From positions 1 to 49,239 of the forward strand of contig JACTTZ010000014.1 of the NCBI GenBank assembly GCA_015660915.1: a stretch of DNA of 49,239 bases, written 5' to 3'. The DNA is from Methanomicrobia archaeon (GTDB lineage: Archaea > Halobacteriota > Bog-38 > Methanoflorentales > Methanoflorentaceae). The position numbers and the translations under genes were made by a program. Positions 16,856-25,733 of this stretch are shown here, piece by piece (within the stretch, counting starts at the first letter, position 1; every line of letters begins with the position of its first letter). The notes beneath the pieces were generated by a model, which saw only the letters and a list, made by a program, of their open reading frames with translations, was not told where the DNA came from and made no database searches.

Positions 16856-17953
16856 TCAATGCCCGTCGCTGCTTCTCAAAGTCTTTTTAAATAGGCCTTC
16901 CACGGCGTCTATTGTTCTGTCCCACGTGAATTTTTTAGCCGTTCTTGGACCCTCTCTCTTGAATCTTTCGCGCAGGTCTTCATCTTCTAACAGTCTAAGC
17001 ACAGCACCGGCCAACCTTTCGGGGTCTTTCGGAGGCACGACCAAACAGTTATCTTCGTGAAATGCATAATCTTCAGTTCCATAGGGTGTTGTGACGACCG
17101 GACATCCGCATGCCATCGCTTCCAAAGGGAACAATGGAAAACTCTCATACCAGGACGGGCAAATCATAAGTTCGGCCGAAGAATATAGATGAGCGAGCTC
17201 TTCGTCCGAAGGAGACTTGATGAACTCAAATGGGATGTCTGATTCGCAGGTTGGTTTCATCGTGCCATATGCTTTAAGCTTTATATCGGGCTTTTGTCTC
17301 GCAACTGATTTGAAGGCTTTCAGGGCTTCCGGAAACCCTTTTATCCTCTTTTGCTTGCCAAAGCCTAAGATGTATTTGCTGTTGGTCTCATTTTCCACGG
17401 TTCTCGGATAGAACACATCGTGTTGTACGGCCGGATTAACGACAGGAACATCGTAACCATATTTTTCTTTAAGCAGGTTTTTAAGCCATTTTGAATTCGC
17501 GATCTTATTTAGTGGCAGATGATACGTTCTCTCTGATATTCTCTGAACATACTCGTCTTCGAAGAACAGTGGTTCATAATGTTGCATATGATAAAACGCG
17601 ACGCCTTTCTGAGCCGCTATAGCGGAATATGCTGTAAAGCAGTAAGTTGCTACATTAATGTCACAATCGGGGTTAGCATCTGTCAGCAACGTCAATTCTG
17701 GACCTGGGAATGTAGAGGGATCAATGTCAAAGGCCTTTTTTAAACGATGATGTAGAATTGCTTCATGAAAGAACCCGGCTTTCCGCGCATAATCAATATT
17801 CGCGTGAAGAGGAAACCACGAATGACCGTTTTCTTCGCCGAGGGCAGTTATAGTAACCTGATGTCCCCTACTTGCAAGCCCATTTGCGATTTCAAACAGT
17901 ACTCTGACACCGCCAGTCAGATCGACGCCCATCATGATATAATTTATTCTCAC
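16856..17953 (-). CDS. GT4-family glycosyltransferase
   Basis: A 365-residue GT-B transferase. The N-terminus (YIMMGVDLTGGVRVLFEIAN) holds the GT4 glycine-rich loop. The C-terminal domain has YILGFGKQKRIKGFPEALKA, ELMICPSWYESFPLFPLEAM with an E-x7-E arrangement and CGCPVVTTPYG. It transfers a sugar to a growing lipid-linked or nucleotide acceptor; the specificity is unknown. The start is GTG 17953 with a weak gggac ribosome site. It is the first gene of a two-gene minus-strand unit with 15581-16828. Just upstream on the same strand lies a 56-codon open frame that may be a glycosyltransferase tail. Confidence 0.88.
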   Translation of the reverse strand: MRINYIMMGVDLTGGVRVLFEIANGLASRGHQVTITALGEENGHSWFPLHANIDYARKAGFFHEAILHHRLKKAFDIDPSTFPGPELTLLTDANPDCDINVATYCFTAYSAIAAQKGVAFYHMQHYEPLFFEDEYVQRISERTYHLPLNKIANSKWLKNLLKEKYGYDVPVVNPAVQHDVFYPRTVENETNSKYILGFGKQKRIKGFPEALKAFKSVARQKPDIKLKAYGTMKPTCESDIPFEFIKSPSDEELAHLYSSAELMICPSWYESFPLFPLEAMACGCPVVTTPYGTEDYAFHEDNCLVVPPKDPERLAGAVLRLLEDEDLRERFKREGPRTAKKFTWDRTIDAVEGLFKKTLRSSDGH

Positions 17954-17969
17954 ATCGTCCCACTCTGCG

Positions 17970-18140
17970 CTAACGCTTCTTGCTACTGATCATTCTCTTC
18001 ATTAAATTCAAGTCCCTCATTAAGCTTTTGAGAGCATACAACATAAAAAGTATGAAATACGCTCGTAGAGAAGCCTGAGCCTCAACGTCGTTTGATTGAA
18101 TGGGCAATAAATGATCAACATATCCCCGTCCATACCTCAT
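17970..18140 (-). pseudogene. Possible 3' remnant of a glycosyltransferase gene
   Basis: A 56-codon frame from ATG 18140 ends 16 bases before the GT4 start at 17953. Its content (RYGRGYVDHLLP, then ASLRAYFILFMLYALKS and a basic end, MKRMISSKKR) resembles the C-terminal tail of GT2 enzymes, where a YGRG motif precedes a membrane helix. No matching catalytic domain is found upstream. It could also be a small membrane protein gene. Beyond it, 18141-18400 holds nothing I can name. Confidence 0.35.
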
Positions 18141-18402
18141 TGATGTCTATGATCATCTCTGCGATTATCGAAACCGCTTTCAGCCTATAATCCGCCTATA
18201 AATTGGTCACTGTCATAAGAAAAACTACGGTTACGTTTTCTACGTGACAATGTTCCAATTTCGGCGACTGCCTTGTCGCTTGAATGCTTTTAGGTTTTCC
18301 CCCTCCGCTGCCCGTCACGAATGTTCATGAAAAGATATTATATAGTCTCAAAAAAACCTCCGTGACGAGTGCTGAGCAGTTTTGCTCACATAGCGGAAAC
18401 TC

Positions 18403-18414
18403 AACATTTATACC
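18403..18414 (+). promoter_or_regulatory. Candidate promoter of the flavoprotein gene
   Basis: The element atttatac (18406-18413) after gaaactcaac looks like a BRE/TATA pair. It would start transcription near 18437, about 50 bases before the ATG at 18490. A second AT-rich element, tattatatag, lies near 18336-18345. Confidence 0.4.
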
Positions 18415-18489
18415 GAGAGTTCGCAGGGAGCTGAAAAAGGTTGAAAAATCGCCTGACGGCTCCCCTTGCTAAAGAAACAGGGACAAAAA

Positions 18490-19812
18490 ATGAATGTCGG
18501 AGTTATCGGTGGCGGGTTATCAGGTTTAGCAATTGGTTATCTACTGAACCAAAAAAAAGTAACATTCGAGCTTCTGGAAAAGGAGAATGAGTGTGGCGGC
18601 CTTATGCAGACCTCGCAAGAGGAAGGTTATACCTTTGACCGTTCTGGCGCTCACATCATCTTCTCAAAAGATGAAAGAATCTTGAATTTCATGCTTAATC
18701 TTTTGAAAGATAATGTCGTGAAAAATGTCCGAAATACCAAGGTGCTGTACAAACAGCGCTATGTCAAGTATCCATTCGAAAATGGACTGGCAGATTTGCC
18801 CAAAGAAGAAAACTTTGAGTGTCTCCGCTCGTTTGTAGATAGTTTGCTCAAAAAAGAAAAAGGAGAGTTAAACGAACCTGCAACCTTTAAAGAATGGATA
18901 TACTATACTTTTGGCAAGGGAATAGCTGAAAAATATCTTATCCCTTATAACGAGAAGATATGGAAATATCCTCTTGAAAAGATGGACTTGAGTTGGGTTC
19001 AGCGGGTGCCTAATCCCCCAATAGGAGATGTCATAAAATCATCACTCGGAATACGCACTGAAGGCTATACGCATCAGCTCCATTTCTATTATCCGAAGCG
19101 AGGCGGCATTCAAGCTCTGGTAAGATGCCTGGAGGGAGAAATTCAAGCCAACGTTTTCAAGAATTTCAATGTGAAGAGAATCGTAAAAGAGGACGATAAG
19201 TGGGTTGTTTCAGGCGGACAAACAGAGAGACTGTACAGCAAATTAGTTTGCTCAATGCCGATTCAGCACGTCGTCACAGCTTTAGAAGCTCCAGGAAACG
19301 TCCGAGCTGCGGCTGCTAATCTCAGGTATAATTCTCTTATTAGCGTTTCATTAGGCGTAAACAGAGAGAACGTGAGCAACTTATCGTGGCTTTATGTTCC
19401 AGAGCACAGCATCTTGCCACATAAGGTGAGCTTTCCTTCAAACTTCAGCCCAAGTGTCGCACCCGCGGGAAAGACTTCTGTGTTAGCCGAAATAACCTGC
19501 GACGTTGGAGGCGACGTTTGGCAGATGAAAGATGCTGATATCATTGACCGCGTAACAGCTGATCTCGATCGTCTAAACATTATAAATGAACGGGACACCT
19601 CTTTTGCGAAAGTCCACAGAACTGAGTTTGCCTACGTAATAAGCGACATTAACTATCAAGAAAACGTAAGTATCGTGCGTAATTATGTTACGGGACTTGG
19701 CATTGATCTCGTCGGAAGATTTGCGCAATTTGAATATCTAAATATGGATGCCTGCCTCGCTGGGGCGACGGATTGTATCAACACGTATATGAACGAGAAG
19801 CAAGAAACGTAA
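18490..19812 (+). CDS. FAD-dependent oxidoreductase, UDP-galactopyranose-mutase / protoporphyrinogen-oxidase-like
   Basis: A 440-residue flavoprotein. The dinucleotide motif VGVIGGGLSGLAIGYLL with ELLEKENECGGLMQT is the amine-oxidase / UGM type FAD site. The middle part FGKGIAEKYLIPYNEKIWKY with FYYPKRGGIQALVRCLEG is the pattern seen in flavoproteins of polysaccharide loci that are annotated as UGM-like or protoporphyrinogen-oxidase-like. Heme synthesis is not expected in this context, so a role in sugar-nucleotide ring contraction or oxidation is more plausible, but the reaction is not proven. The start is ATG 18490 with an aggga site eight bases ahead; an in-frame TTG at 18466 is less likely. 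It faces away from the GT4 pair and is probably a single gene. Confidence 0.82.
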   Translation: MNVGVIGGGLSGLAIGYLLNQKKVTFELLEKENECGGLMQTSQEEGYTFDRSGAHIIFSKDERILNFMLNLLKDNVVKNVRNTKVLYKQRYVKYPFENGLADLPKEENFECLRSFVDSLLKKEKGELNEPATFKEWIYYTFGKGIAEKYLIPYNEKIWKYPLEKMDLSWVQRVPNPPIGDVIKSSLGIRTEGYTHQLHFYYPKRGGIQALVRCLEGEIQANVFKNFNVKRIVKEDDKWVVSGGQTERLYSKLVCSMPIQHVVTALEAPGNVRAAAANLRYNSLISVSLGVNRENVSNLSWLYVPEHSILPHKVSFPSNFSPSVAPAGKTSVLAEITCDVGGDVWQMKDADIIDRVTADLDRLNIINERDTSFAKVHRTEFAYVISDINYQENVSIVRNYVTGLGIDLVGRFAQFEYLNMDACLAGATDCINTYMNEKQET

Positions 19813-20185
19813 CAGCAGGCAACATAAAAAAGAGCATGTAGACGTCTTGAAATCCAAAAAGGGAAGATAATTAGTTGATTCGAAGCGGAGTCCGTTGCAA
19901 CAATAGCTGCACTTATTAGTCTGGTACCATATATGATTTAGTCGATCTTCCCTCATAGCGTTGTCGCGGCAATTTACGGAAAAAAGCAATCTGGGCACTT
20001 TTCAATTCATATTCCGTTTTTAGCTTGCAACGCTTATTAGCTCAGCCGCCATTTTCCACTTTTCAAACCTAGCACTGTACCTCAAAGCTCAAGAATCACG
20101 AAATACGAACTCTTATCAAACTTGCTCACCTAAGCTAAGTTACCCATACCCTGCTCGATATTATTATCGCCTGGGAGGGACTTCC
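19813..20185. other. Gap, nothing identified
   Basis: About 370 bases, AT-rich, with stops in all plus frames. It ends with the gggaggga ribosome site of the next gene (20173-20180). I see no RNA or repeat. Confidence 0.3.
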
Positions 20186-20953
20186 GTGGCACTGGGTTCA
20201 ATTTACGCATCGAACAAGAACGAAAGCTGGAGAGATAAGCTCGAGACTCGCTATGTTAAGATGGTCGGAGTACTGGATCTTCATAGCCATATTCGGTATG
20301 CGGCGATTAAAAGGTATTTCCAGCCAGCAAGCAACACCGTTGAAATCGGGGCTGGAATAGGGATTATGACTTTTGCATTCGCAAGCCACACCCTAGGAAA
20401 CATCGTCGGAGTAATATATGCTGCGGAAGATCTCCAAGTCGCTTTGCGCACATTAAAGAAAAGCAAGCTACCGAATGTGACATTCATCCAAGGAGGGTTG
20501 CCTCTACTCCCGTTGGAGCGGGAGTATTACGACCAAGTGCTGCTGATCGACGTACTTGAACACGTCAAAGAGGATTTTGAGTCGCTGATGGCAATCAACA
20601 GCGTTCTTAAGATGGGTGGGGCTCTCATCATTTCGGTGCCTACCCCTGATTATCCAACTTACTTCGGGCGCGCGTACGCAAATGAAGTTGGACACTTGAG
20701 GGACGGCTACACGATACGCAAATTAAACGAGTTGCTGCTAAATTCTGGATTTGAAACTGTAAAGTGGGCTTACCACACCAACGCTTTGGCATCACGTTTA
20801 TGCAGCTTATGGTATAGAACCAATTTGTCGTTTGCAATAAGGCACGTTTTGGCACCTGTATCCATTTTGTTGTCAAAGCTTGATCGATGGTCCTCAAAAA
20901 AGCACAGTTGTGGCATTGTATTATTGGCTCGAAAACGATCCGACGTGCTCTGA
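20186..20953 (+). CDS. Class I SAM-dependent methyltransferase
   Basis: A 255-residue methyltransferase with motif I as VEIGAGIGIMTFAFA (Gly-rich SAM site), LLIDVLEHVKEDFESL and VLKMGGALIISVPTPDYP, followed by a basic C-terminal region that may contact membrane or lipid-linked substrate. The start is GTG 20186, five bases after gggaggga (20173-20180), which is a strong ribosome site. Related Methyltransf_11/23 proteins occur in archaeal and bacterial glycan clusters; the acceptor is unknown. It has no partner in tandem, and the convergent flippase gene ends 286 bases away, a gap in which I see nothing. Confidence 0.86.
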   Translation: MALGSIYASNKNESWRDKLETRYVKMVGVLDLHSHIRYAAIKRYFQPASNTVEIGAGIGIMTFAFASHTLGNIVGVIYAAEDLQVALRTLKKSKLPNVTFIQGGLPLLPLEREYYDQVLLIDVLEHVKEDFESLMAINSVLKMGGALIISVPTPDYPTYFGRAYANEVGHLRDGYTIRKLNELLLNSGFETVKWAYHTNALASRLCSLWYRTNLSFAIRHVLAPVSILLSKLDRWSSKKHSCGIVLLARKRSDVL

Positions 20954-21239
20954 CGGAAATGCTCGTGCAGGAGTCGGCCTATAATGATTGATATTCGGCT
21001 GCTTCCGATAGAAAAGCGCAATGTTGTATGTTGTGCATCTGTTGTTGATCAGCTTCTTGATCAGTAGCGCATACTTTTCAGTCTTCTCGTGAATTATTTG
21101 GGCGTTTAGAGCACACTCTTTTACCTAAACCACTGTGACATACGGCCCGATGATAAGACCAGAAATATCGAACAAGCTGTCCGACAAGCAGCAATTTTTC
21201 TTATGTTTGTTCATCCATTGGGCTTCGTTGCGCGTAGGT

Positions 21240-22694
21240 TCACTGACCTGATCTTAGCTGGCCGAGAAGGCGCACCGTTTCTGTGAAAAGTTCTCTATCC
21301 AAAACAAAAAGCAGAACTGAATAGCTAAACAAGCTTGCAACAGTAACGATGACCAAAATAGTCACATCTTGTGTAACGCCAAATTCCTCCAAAAAGATCC
21401 GAACAAGAAACGCGACAACCCCAAATATGAGCGTTGCCAATACGATTGGCAACAAATATGCGAAAAAATGCCTTACTTTCAGGTCTATCAACCGAAAGGG
21501 GACTGCATTCAAAGGGTATGCTAGCGAGTATGAAGCTATTGTGTAGGCGATCGCGACCCCCACGACCCCCCAACGAAGCCCAACAGCAAAGGAAATAGCT
21601 GTTATGATAGTCGCAACAGTACTCACCTTTAACATGACATCAGTTCTGCCCTGTGAGAGGTATATCCAGCCGGCATTCGCTACAATTGACTGTTGTGCAG
21701 CTGTGATGGCAAGAATCTGAACAAGCACGATTGCACTCACCCATTTCATACCGAAAACCACTCTGACAAGCTGAGGGGCTGTGATTACTAGCCACATCAT
21801 CAGCGGAAGAGATATGGCTGCAATGTGGCGGTTGCTAGTGATGTAGGCTTCGCGCACGATCCGTTTGTCGTGTTGGATCTTCGAAAGCGCGGGAAACATG
21901 ACGCGCCCGACAACATCGGAAATATTGCTCAACGGAAAGAGGAGCAAGTTGTAAGCTAGGTTGTAGAAGCCGAGCGGAGTCGGCCCAAGAAACCTCCCAA
22001 TAAGGAGATTGTCTAGGTTGCGACCGAAATAATTAACGAAACTAAATCCTGTGAGGTTCATCCCAAACCCTAGCAACCCTTTCACGTGCTGCAGCCCAAG
22101 CGAAAAATGAGGAACCCATCGCGAATAGATCCAAGTGAGAACGACAGTAATAAAAGTGAAGAGTACCACATTCCAAGCCAAACTCCAAACCCCATATCCG
22201 GAAAAAGCTAAAAAGATAGATATGGGGCCAGAAATACCAAGGGCGCAGATGCCGATGACGGCAAGGGCCTTGAAATTCATGCTTTTTGTAAGTAGCGCAC
22301 TTTGCACGTTGCCAAATGAAGCGATGAAGAAGGTCGTGGATAGGAGCACGATGAGGGGGGTCAATCGCGGTTCAGAATAGAACGCAGCTATCAAAGGCGC
22401 AAAAGCTGCCAATGCTATTGTCAGCAACGCGCCCAGGCCTACGCTTATCCAAAAAGTCGAAGATAACGCCTCATCACTAACCTCTTTTTTTTGTATAATA
22501 GCAGACGTCAATCCAAAATCTGAAAATATAGCCACAAAACTGGAAAACACGGTCACCATAGCGATCAGGCCAAAGTCGCTAGGTGTAAGCAATCTCGCTA
22601 AGATCGCAGAAATCAGTATTTGCATTAGCAGTCGGGCTATTTGAAGGGTTGCAGACCAGCCAACGCTGCGTACTGTTCTCGTTTTCAGGGTCAT
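21240..22694 (-). CDS. Wzx-type polysaccharide flippase (MOP superfamily)
   Basis: A 484-residue integral membrane protein with about 14 hydrophobic segments, the usual size for Wzx/WzxC. It starts MTLKTRTVRSVGWSATLQIA, followed by LLTPSDFGLIAMVTVFSSF, a standard opening of the Polysacc_synt_3 / WzxC group. The middle has YFGRNLDNLLIGRFLGPTPL and FPALSKIQHD. These proteins move undecaprenyl- or dolichyl-linked oligosaccharides across the cytoplasmic membrane. Its presence marks this locus as an exporter of lipid-linked glycan. No Wzy polymerase or ABC exporter was recognised nearby. Confidence 0.9.
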   Translation of the reverse strand: MTLKTRTVRSVGWSATLQIARLLMQILISAILARLLTPSDFGLIAMVTVFSSFVAIFSDFGLTSAIIQKKEVSDEALSSTFWISVGLGALLTIALAAFAPLIAAFYSEPRLTPLIVLLSTTFFIASFGNVQSALLTKSMNFKALAVIGICALGISGPISIFLAFSGYGVWSLAWNVVLFTFITVVLTWIYSRWVPHFSLGLQHVKGLLGFGMNLTGFSFVNYFGRNLDNLLIGRFLGPTPLGFYNLAYNLLLFPLSNISDVVGRVMFPALSKIQHDKRIVREAYITSNRHIAAISLPLMMWLVITAPQLVRVVFGMKWVSAIVLVQILAITAAQQSIVANAGWIYLSQGRTDVMLKVSTVATIITAISFAVGLRWGVVGVAIAYTIASYSLAYPLNAVPFRLIDLKVRHFFAYLLPIVLATLIFGVVAFLVRIFLEEFGVTQDVTILVIVTVASLFSYSVLLFVLDRELFTETVRLLGQLRSGQ

Positions 22695-23373
22695 TTCAAT
22701 TCGCGGCGGGAAACTCTTACGTGCGCGCTTCTCTTAGGTTCATCAGCAGCGCGTTCGATTCGTTTTTGCTATTGCGGCAAACCTCATGATCTGATATCAT
22801 ATTAATCCTCGCGGATGCCAAGCTGGTCAATACGGGCGCAAGGCTTTCAATGTGCATCCAAAACGTAAAACCTGTCATTTCGTTCCAGTGCAACGAATCG
22901 CCGTGCTCAAATATACTGGAAGGAACCAAACTGGGGAATGCTGAGCTTGGCGAGCATTGCGTGCCGACAGCGCGTAGCGTAACGGTTACGCAGCGCGAAG
23001 AGGCGCGCTACCAGCATTATGAAAAAGGTCGAGATCCTCACATTCGGGTATTCGTAAGGAAACCTGTGAAACTGGGCCTTTGATACCTGAAAAGGATACA
23101 GAGGGCCTCGGTACCCTGCAAAGTATTACGAACTTGATGACAAATGTACCGCATGTTCTGCAAAAACGCACGAGAAACACATAAGCCGCAATTAACTGCA
23201 AGCTAAACGGAGCACAACTGAAAAAGACGTATTAGGTGCATCGAAAAAAAGAACATTACGCCGCGAGATTAACAAAAAAAAGTCGTTTTCATTCAGCGCG
23301 CACTAGGTCGATGCCGCGCTTCGTTTATGCCCCACAGGGGAGCTTGCAGACCTCCCTCTCTGCGGAGCGTTTC
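22695..23373. other. Gap with possible coding debris
   Basis: About 680 bases with no intact gene. On the minus strand a frame at 22717-22929 reads HWNEMTGFTFWMHIESLAPV and similar, protein-like but unassigned. On the plus strand ATG 23019 opens MKKVEILTFGYS then stops, and a neighbouring frame continues with EGLGTLQSITNL; this recalls the start of polysaccharide pyruvyl transferases (NYGAVLQAYAL), but too weakly for a call. Confidence 0.25.
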
Positions 23374-24276
23374 TCACGCGTACGGGTTATCAAAAAAATG
23401 AGACAAAAACGCGGTCATCACGGAATCTACCTTAGATAAAGACCAACTGTATATGGCAACGAGCCTCGGATGATCCTTGTTGGTTTGGGCTACACGTTGT
23501 CTTTCGGCTCTCACTCTGCATCTAAGAATTCGCAAATTCCATAGGAATAGTCTTGGACGTCCGTGAATATTCAATATGTCCTCGCGATACTTGCTTACCA
23601 TTCTTCTGCATCCCAGTTCAAGGCTTTGCTCATTTGTGGTAATGCTTTCCGGCGAATCGTGCATGATAGCTACCGGAAAGCCGCAATGTATTACAGGAAA
23701 GTGTCTTCCGATAGACAGCACTAGATAATCATCGTGCCAGCTCGGCAAGTCACAGTCGAGAAAATCGCGGTCATAGTATCCCGCAACGGCAAAACACGAC
23801 GTCGTAACCATCATCACGGAAAATGAACATAGTGATAATTCTTTCAACAGATACGCATATGAATAGCCATGCAGCCTTTTGAATCGGTGCTCGCTCCTTT
23901 TGTCGTTGGCAGCGAGTATCACATCCCCGTAAACGAGGGCGCGATCCACTCCACTCTTTTGTAAAGCCGATAAGCGAACCTCTAAGGAGTTGGGGAGCAG
24001 CTCATCATCAGAATCCAAAAAAACAACATGTTGTCCTACCGCTTTCCTGATCCCGGTAATTCGAGCAGCAAGACCTCCCTGATTCTTAACGTGTTTTATG
24101 TATCTGATTCGTGGGTCAACCAGATATGGCCCTAGCACATCTCGCGTGTTGTCGGTCGAATCATCATCGACGATAACGATCTCAAAATCCTGACAGGTTT
24201 GGCGCAAAACGCTCTCTAAGGACCGAGCAATACAGTAATCTCTGTTGTACGTTGGTATGATGACACTTATTACCAT
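23374..24276 (-). CDS. GT2-family glycosyltransferase
   Basis: A 300-residue GT-A transferase. It opens MVISVIIPTYNRDYCIARSL, followed by FEIVIVDDDSTDNT and the metal-binding VVFLDSDDELLPNS. These are the diagnostic GT2 elements (Pfam Glycos_transf_2). An HDDYLVLS segment provides a likely catalytic base region. The C-terminal 80 residues are basic and amphipathic, probably membrane associated. ATG 24276 is the natural start. It is isolated, with gaps of 680 and 220 bases on either side. Confidence 0.9.
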   Translation of the reverse strand: MVISVIIPTYNRDYCIARSLESVLRQTCQDFEIVIVDDDSTDNTRDVLGPYLVDPRIRYIKHVKNQGGLAARITGIRKAVGQHVVFLDSDDELLPNSLEVRLSALQKSGVDRALVYGDVILAANDKRSEHRFKRLHGYSYAYLLKELSLCSFSVMMVTTSCFAVAGYYDRDFLDCDLPSWHDDYLVLSIGRHFPVIHCGFPVAIMHDSPESITTNEQSLELGCRRMVSKYREDILNIHGRPRLFLWNLRILRCRVRAERQRVAQTNKDHPRLVAIYSWSLSKVDSVMTAFLSHFFDNPYA

Positions 24277-24479
24277 GTGTGACTTGACCTAGATAGGTTC
24301 TTGAGTACTTGCACAAAAAGATAACGGAAATGCTGATTTCTGGACTCGAAAGGCGATCGCTCAGTGCTAGGTGGGTGCCCCGAGACTCTTAGAAGGCGCT
24401 TTTTGAGCACACCTATTTGACGCAGACGAAAAGGAGTATTACCTATAGTGCCAGCATGACACTATGTGCTAGATAGACC

Positions 24480-24589
24480 TCAAAAGGTTGGACGGTGTAT
24501 TTCGCAAAGTTAAATTTTCGCAACCGCTTTTCAAAAGGTGGGACGCTGTATTTCGCAAAGTTGAATTTTCGCAACCGCTTTTCAAAAGG
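24480..24589 (+). repeat. 51-base tandem duplication at a methyltransferase start
   Basis: A 51-base unit (17 codons), beginning tgtatttcgcaaagtt and ending caaaaggtgggacgc, occurs twice in tandem with a partial third copy upstream (tcaaaaggttggacgg). The copies differ at only a few bases. In frame it encodes YFAKLNFRNRFSKG twice at the N-terminus of the next gene. The reading frame is kept, so the duplication is recent and tolerated. Confidence 0.85.
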
Positions 24590-25325
24590 TCGTAAAGAAC
24601 TACTTCCACCTTGGATCAAATGGGACAGCAAGGACGGTCAAGAGTTAATAGAGACGGGCGATCAAGAACTTGCCTATTTTGTTACAATCTGCGGATTGCA
24701 GCCAAATGCACGTGTACTTGATATAGGTTGCGGGATTGGACGGATAGCTGTCGCCCTCACGCATTACCTCACCAGTGAAGGAGGCTACGATGGCATCGAT
24801 ATTATCCCTGGAGCGATTAAGTGGTGCACCAGAAAGATCACTCGCCAATATCCACGCTTTTGTTTCCACTTTGCAGACATCTACAGCAAAGCGTACAATC
24901 CAAAAGGCCGAGTCAAGGCATCTGACTACGCCTTCCCGTTTGACAAGGATTTGTTTGATTTTGTTATCTTGAGTTCTGTATTTACGCACATGCTCCCTGA
25001 AGATCTGGAACACTACATCTCTGAGGTTGCAAGAATGCTAAGGCCCGGAGGAACGTGCTTTGCGACGTACTTCTTGCTAAATCCTGAAACGTTGGAACAC
25101 ATCGAGACAGGAAAAAGCACTCTTGGTTTTCAGTTTAAGGGCGACCAATATCGAACGATTTCTCATGAAGTCCCCGAGAGCGCTGTTGCGTATAATGAAG
25201 ATTATGTTATAAACCTATATGCGCAGAATGGATTAACAATTGCAACACCGATTCGCTACGGCACGTGGTCTTTACGTGCAACAGACTACGAATACCAAGA
25301 TTTTGTCGTCGCGCACAAGGTTTAA
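24495..25325 (+). CDS. Class I SAM-dependent methyltransferase with duplicated N-terminus
   Basis: A 276-residue protein. After the repeated N-terminus, the sequence RKELLPPWIKWD leads into motif I RVLDIGCGIGRIAVALTHYL, then YDGIDIIPGAIKWC, FPFDKDLFDFVILSSVFTHM and RMLRPGGTCFATYFLL. This matches a methyltransferase group seen widely in bacterial and archaeal glycan or secondary-metabolite loci; the substrate is unknown. The first in-frame start is GTG 24495 inside the tandem repeat, with no proper ribosome site, so the true start is uncertain and may have been moved by the duplication. The C-terminus (YEYQDFVVAHKV) ends as family members usually do. Confidence 0.83.
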   Translation: MYFAKLNFRNRFSKGGTLYFAKLNFRNRFSKGRKELLPPWIKWDSKDGQELIETGDQELAYFVTICGLQPNARVLDIGCGIGRIAVALTHYLTSEGGYDGIDIIPGAIKWCTRKITRQYPRFCFHFADIYSKAYNPKGRVKASDYAFPFDKDLFDFVILSSVFTHMLPEDLEHYISEVARMLRPGGTCFATYFLLNPETLEHIETGKSTLGFQFKGDQYRTISHEVPESAVAYNEDYVINLYAQNGLTIATPIRYGTWSLRATDYEYQDFVVAHKV

Positions 25326-25733
25326 CCGTTGGAGCCAACAACTGTAATCCGCGACTCCTGCCTTTCGACGGCATGAGCGACAGATACAAGAGCTGAGTCT
25401 CGTTGCGATCAATAAATTAGTATAGGTAAAAGCTACACAGAAGCCCTGCCGGGTGAGATTGAAAACGCGCACTACAGCGCACCTTCAGCGTCCGCGATCC
25501 ATATCGAAACGCCGCAGATTATTGCGGGGTTCATTGATTAACGAGTCAGTGGGCTAGCAGGAGAACGGATTGTCGACGACGAGTATGATTGGATAAGCTT
25601 TAAATCATCCGCGCATACCTCAAATGAATACGTGCCAATCAATCGTAAGGCACTGGATGTGAGGATTAAGTAACGCAGTTGGCTTATACCAAGAGTGAGT
25701 GGATTTAACCGGCTGTCGCGGCCAGTTCAAGAG
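25326..25733. other. Gap with short unassigned open frames
   Basis: About 410 bases between convergent genes. Two plus-strand frames read as protein-like pieces (ALPGEIENAHYSAPSASAIH, then ERIVDDEYDWISFK), each closed by a stop and without a start. I cannot assign a family; they may be gene debris or chance. Confidence 0.25.
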
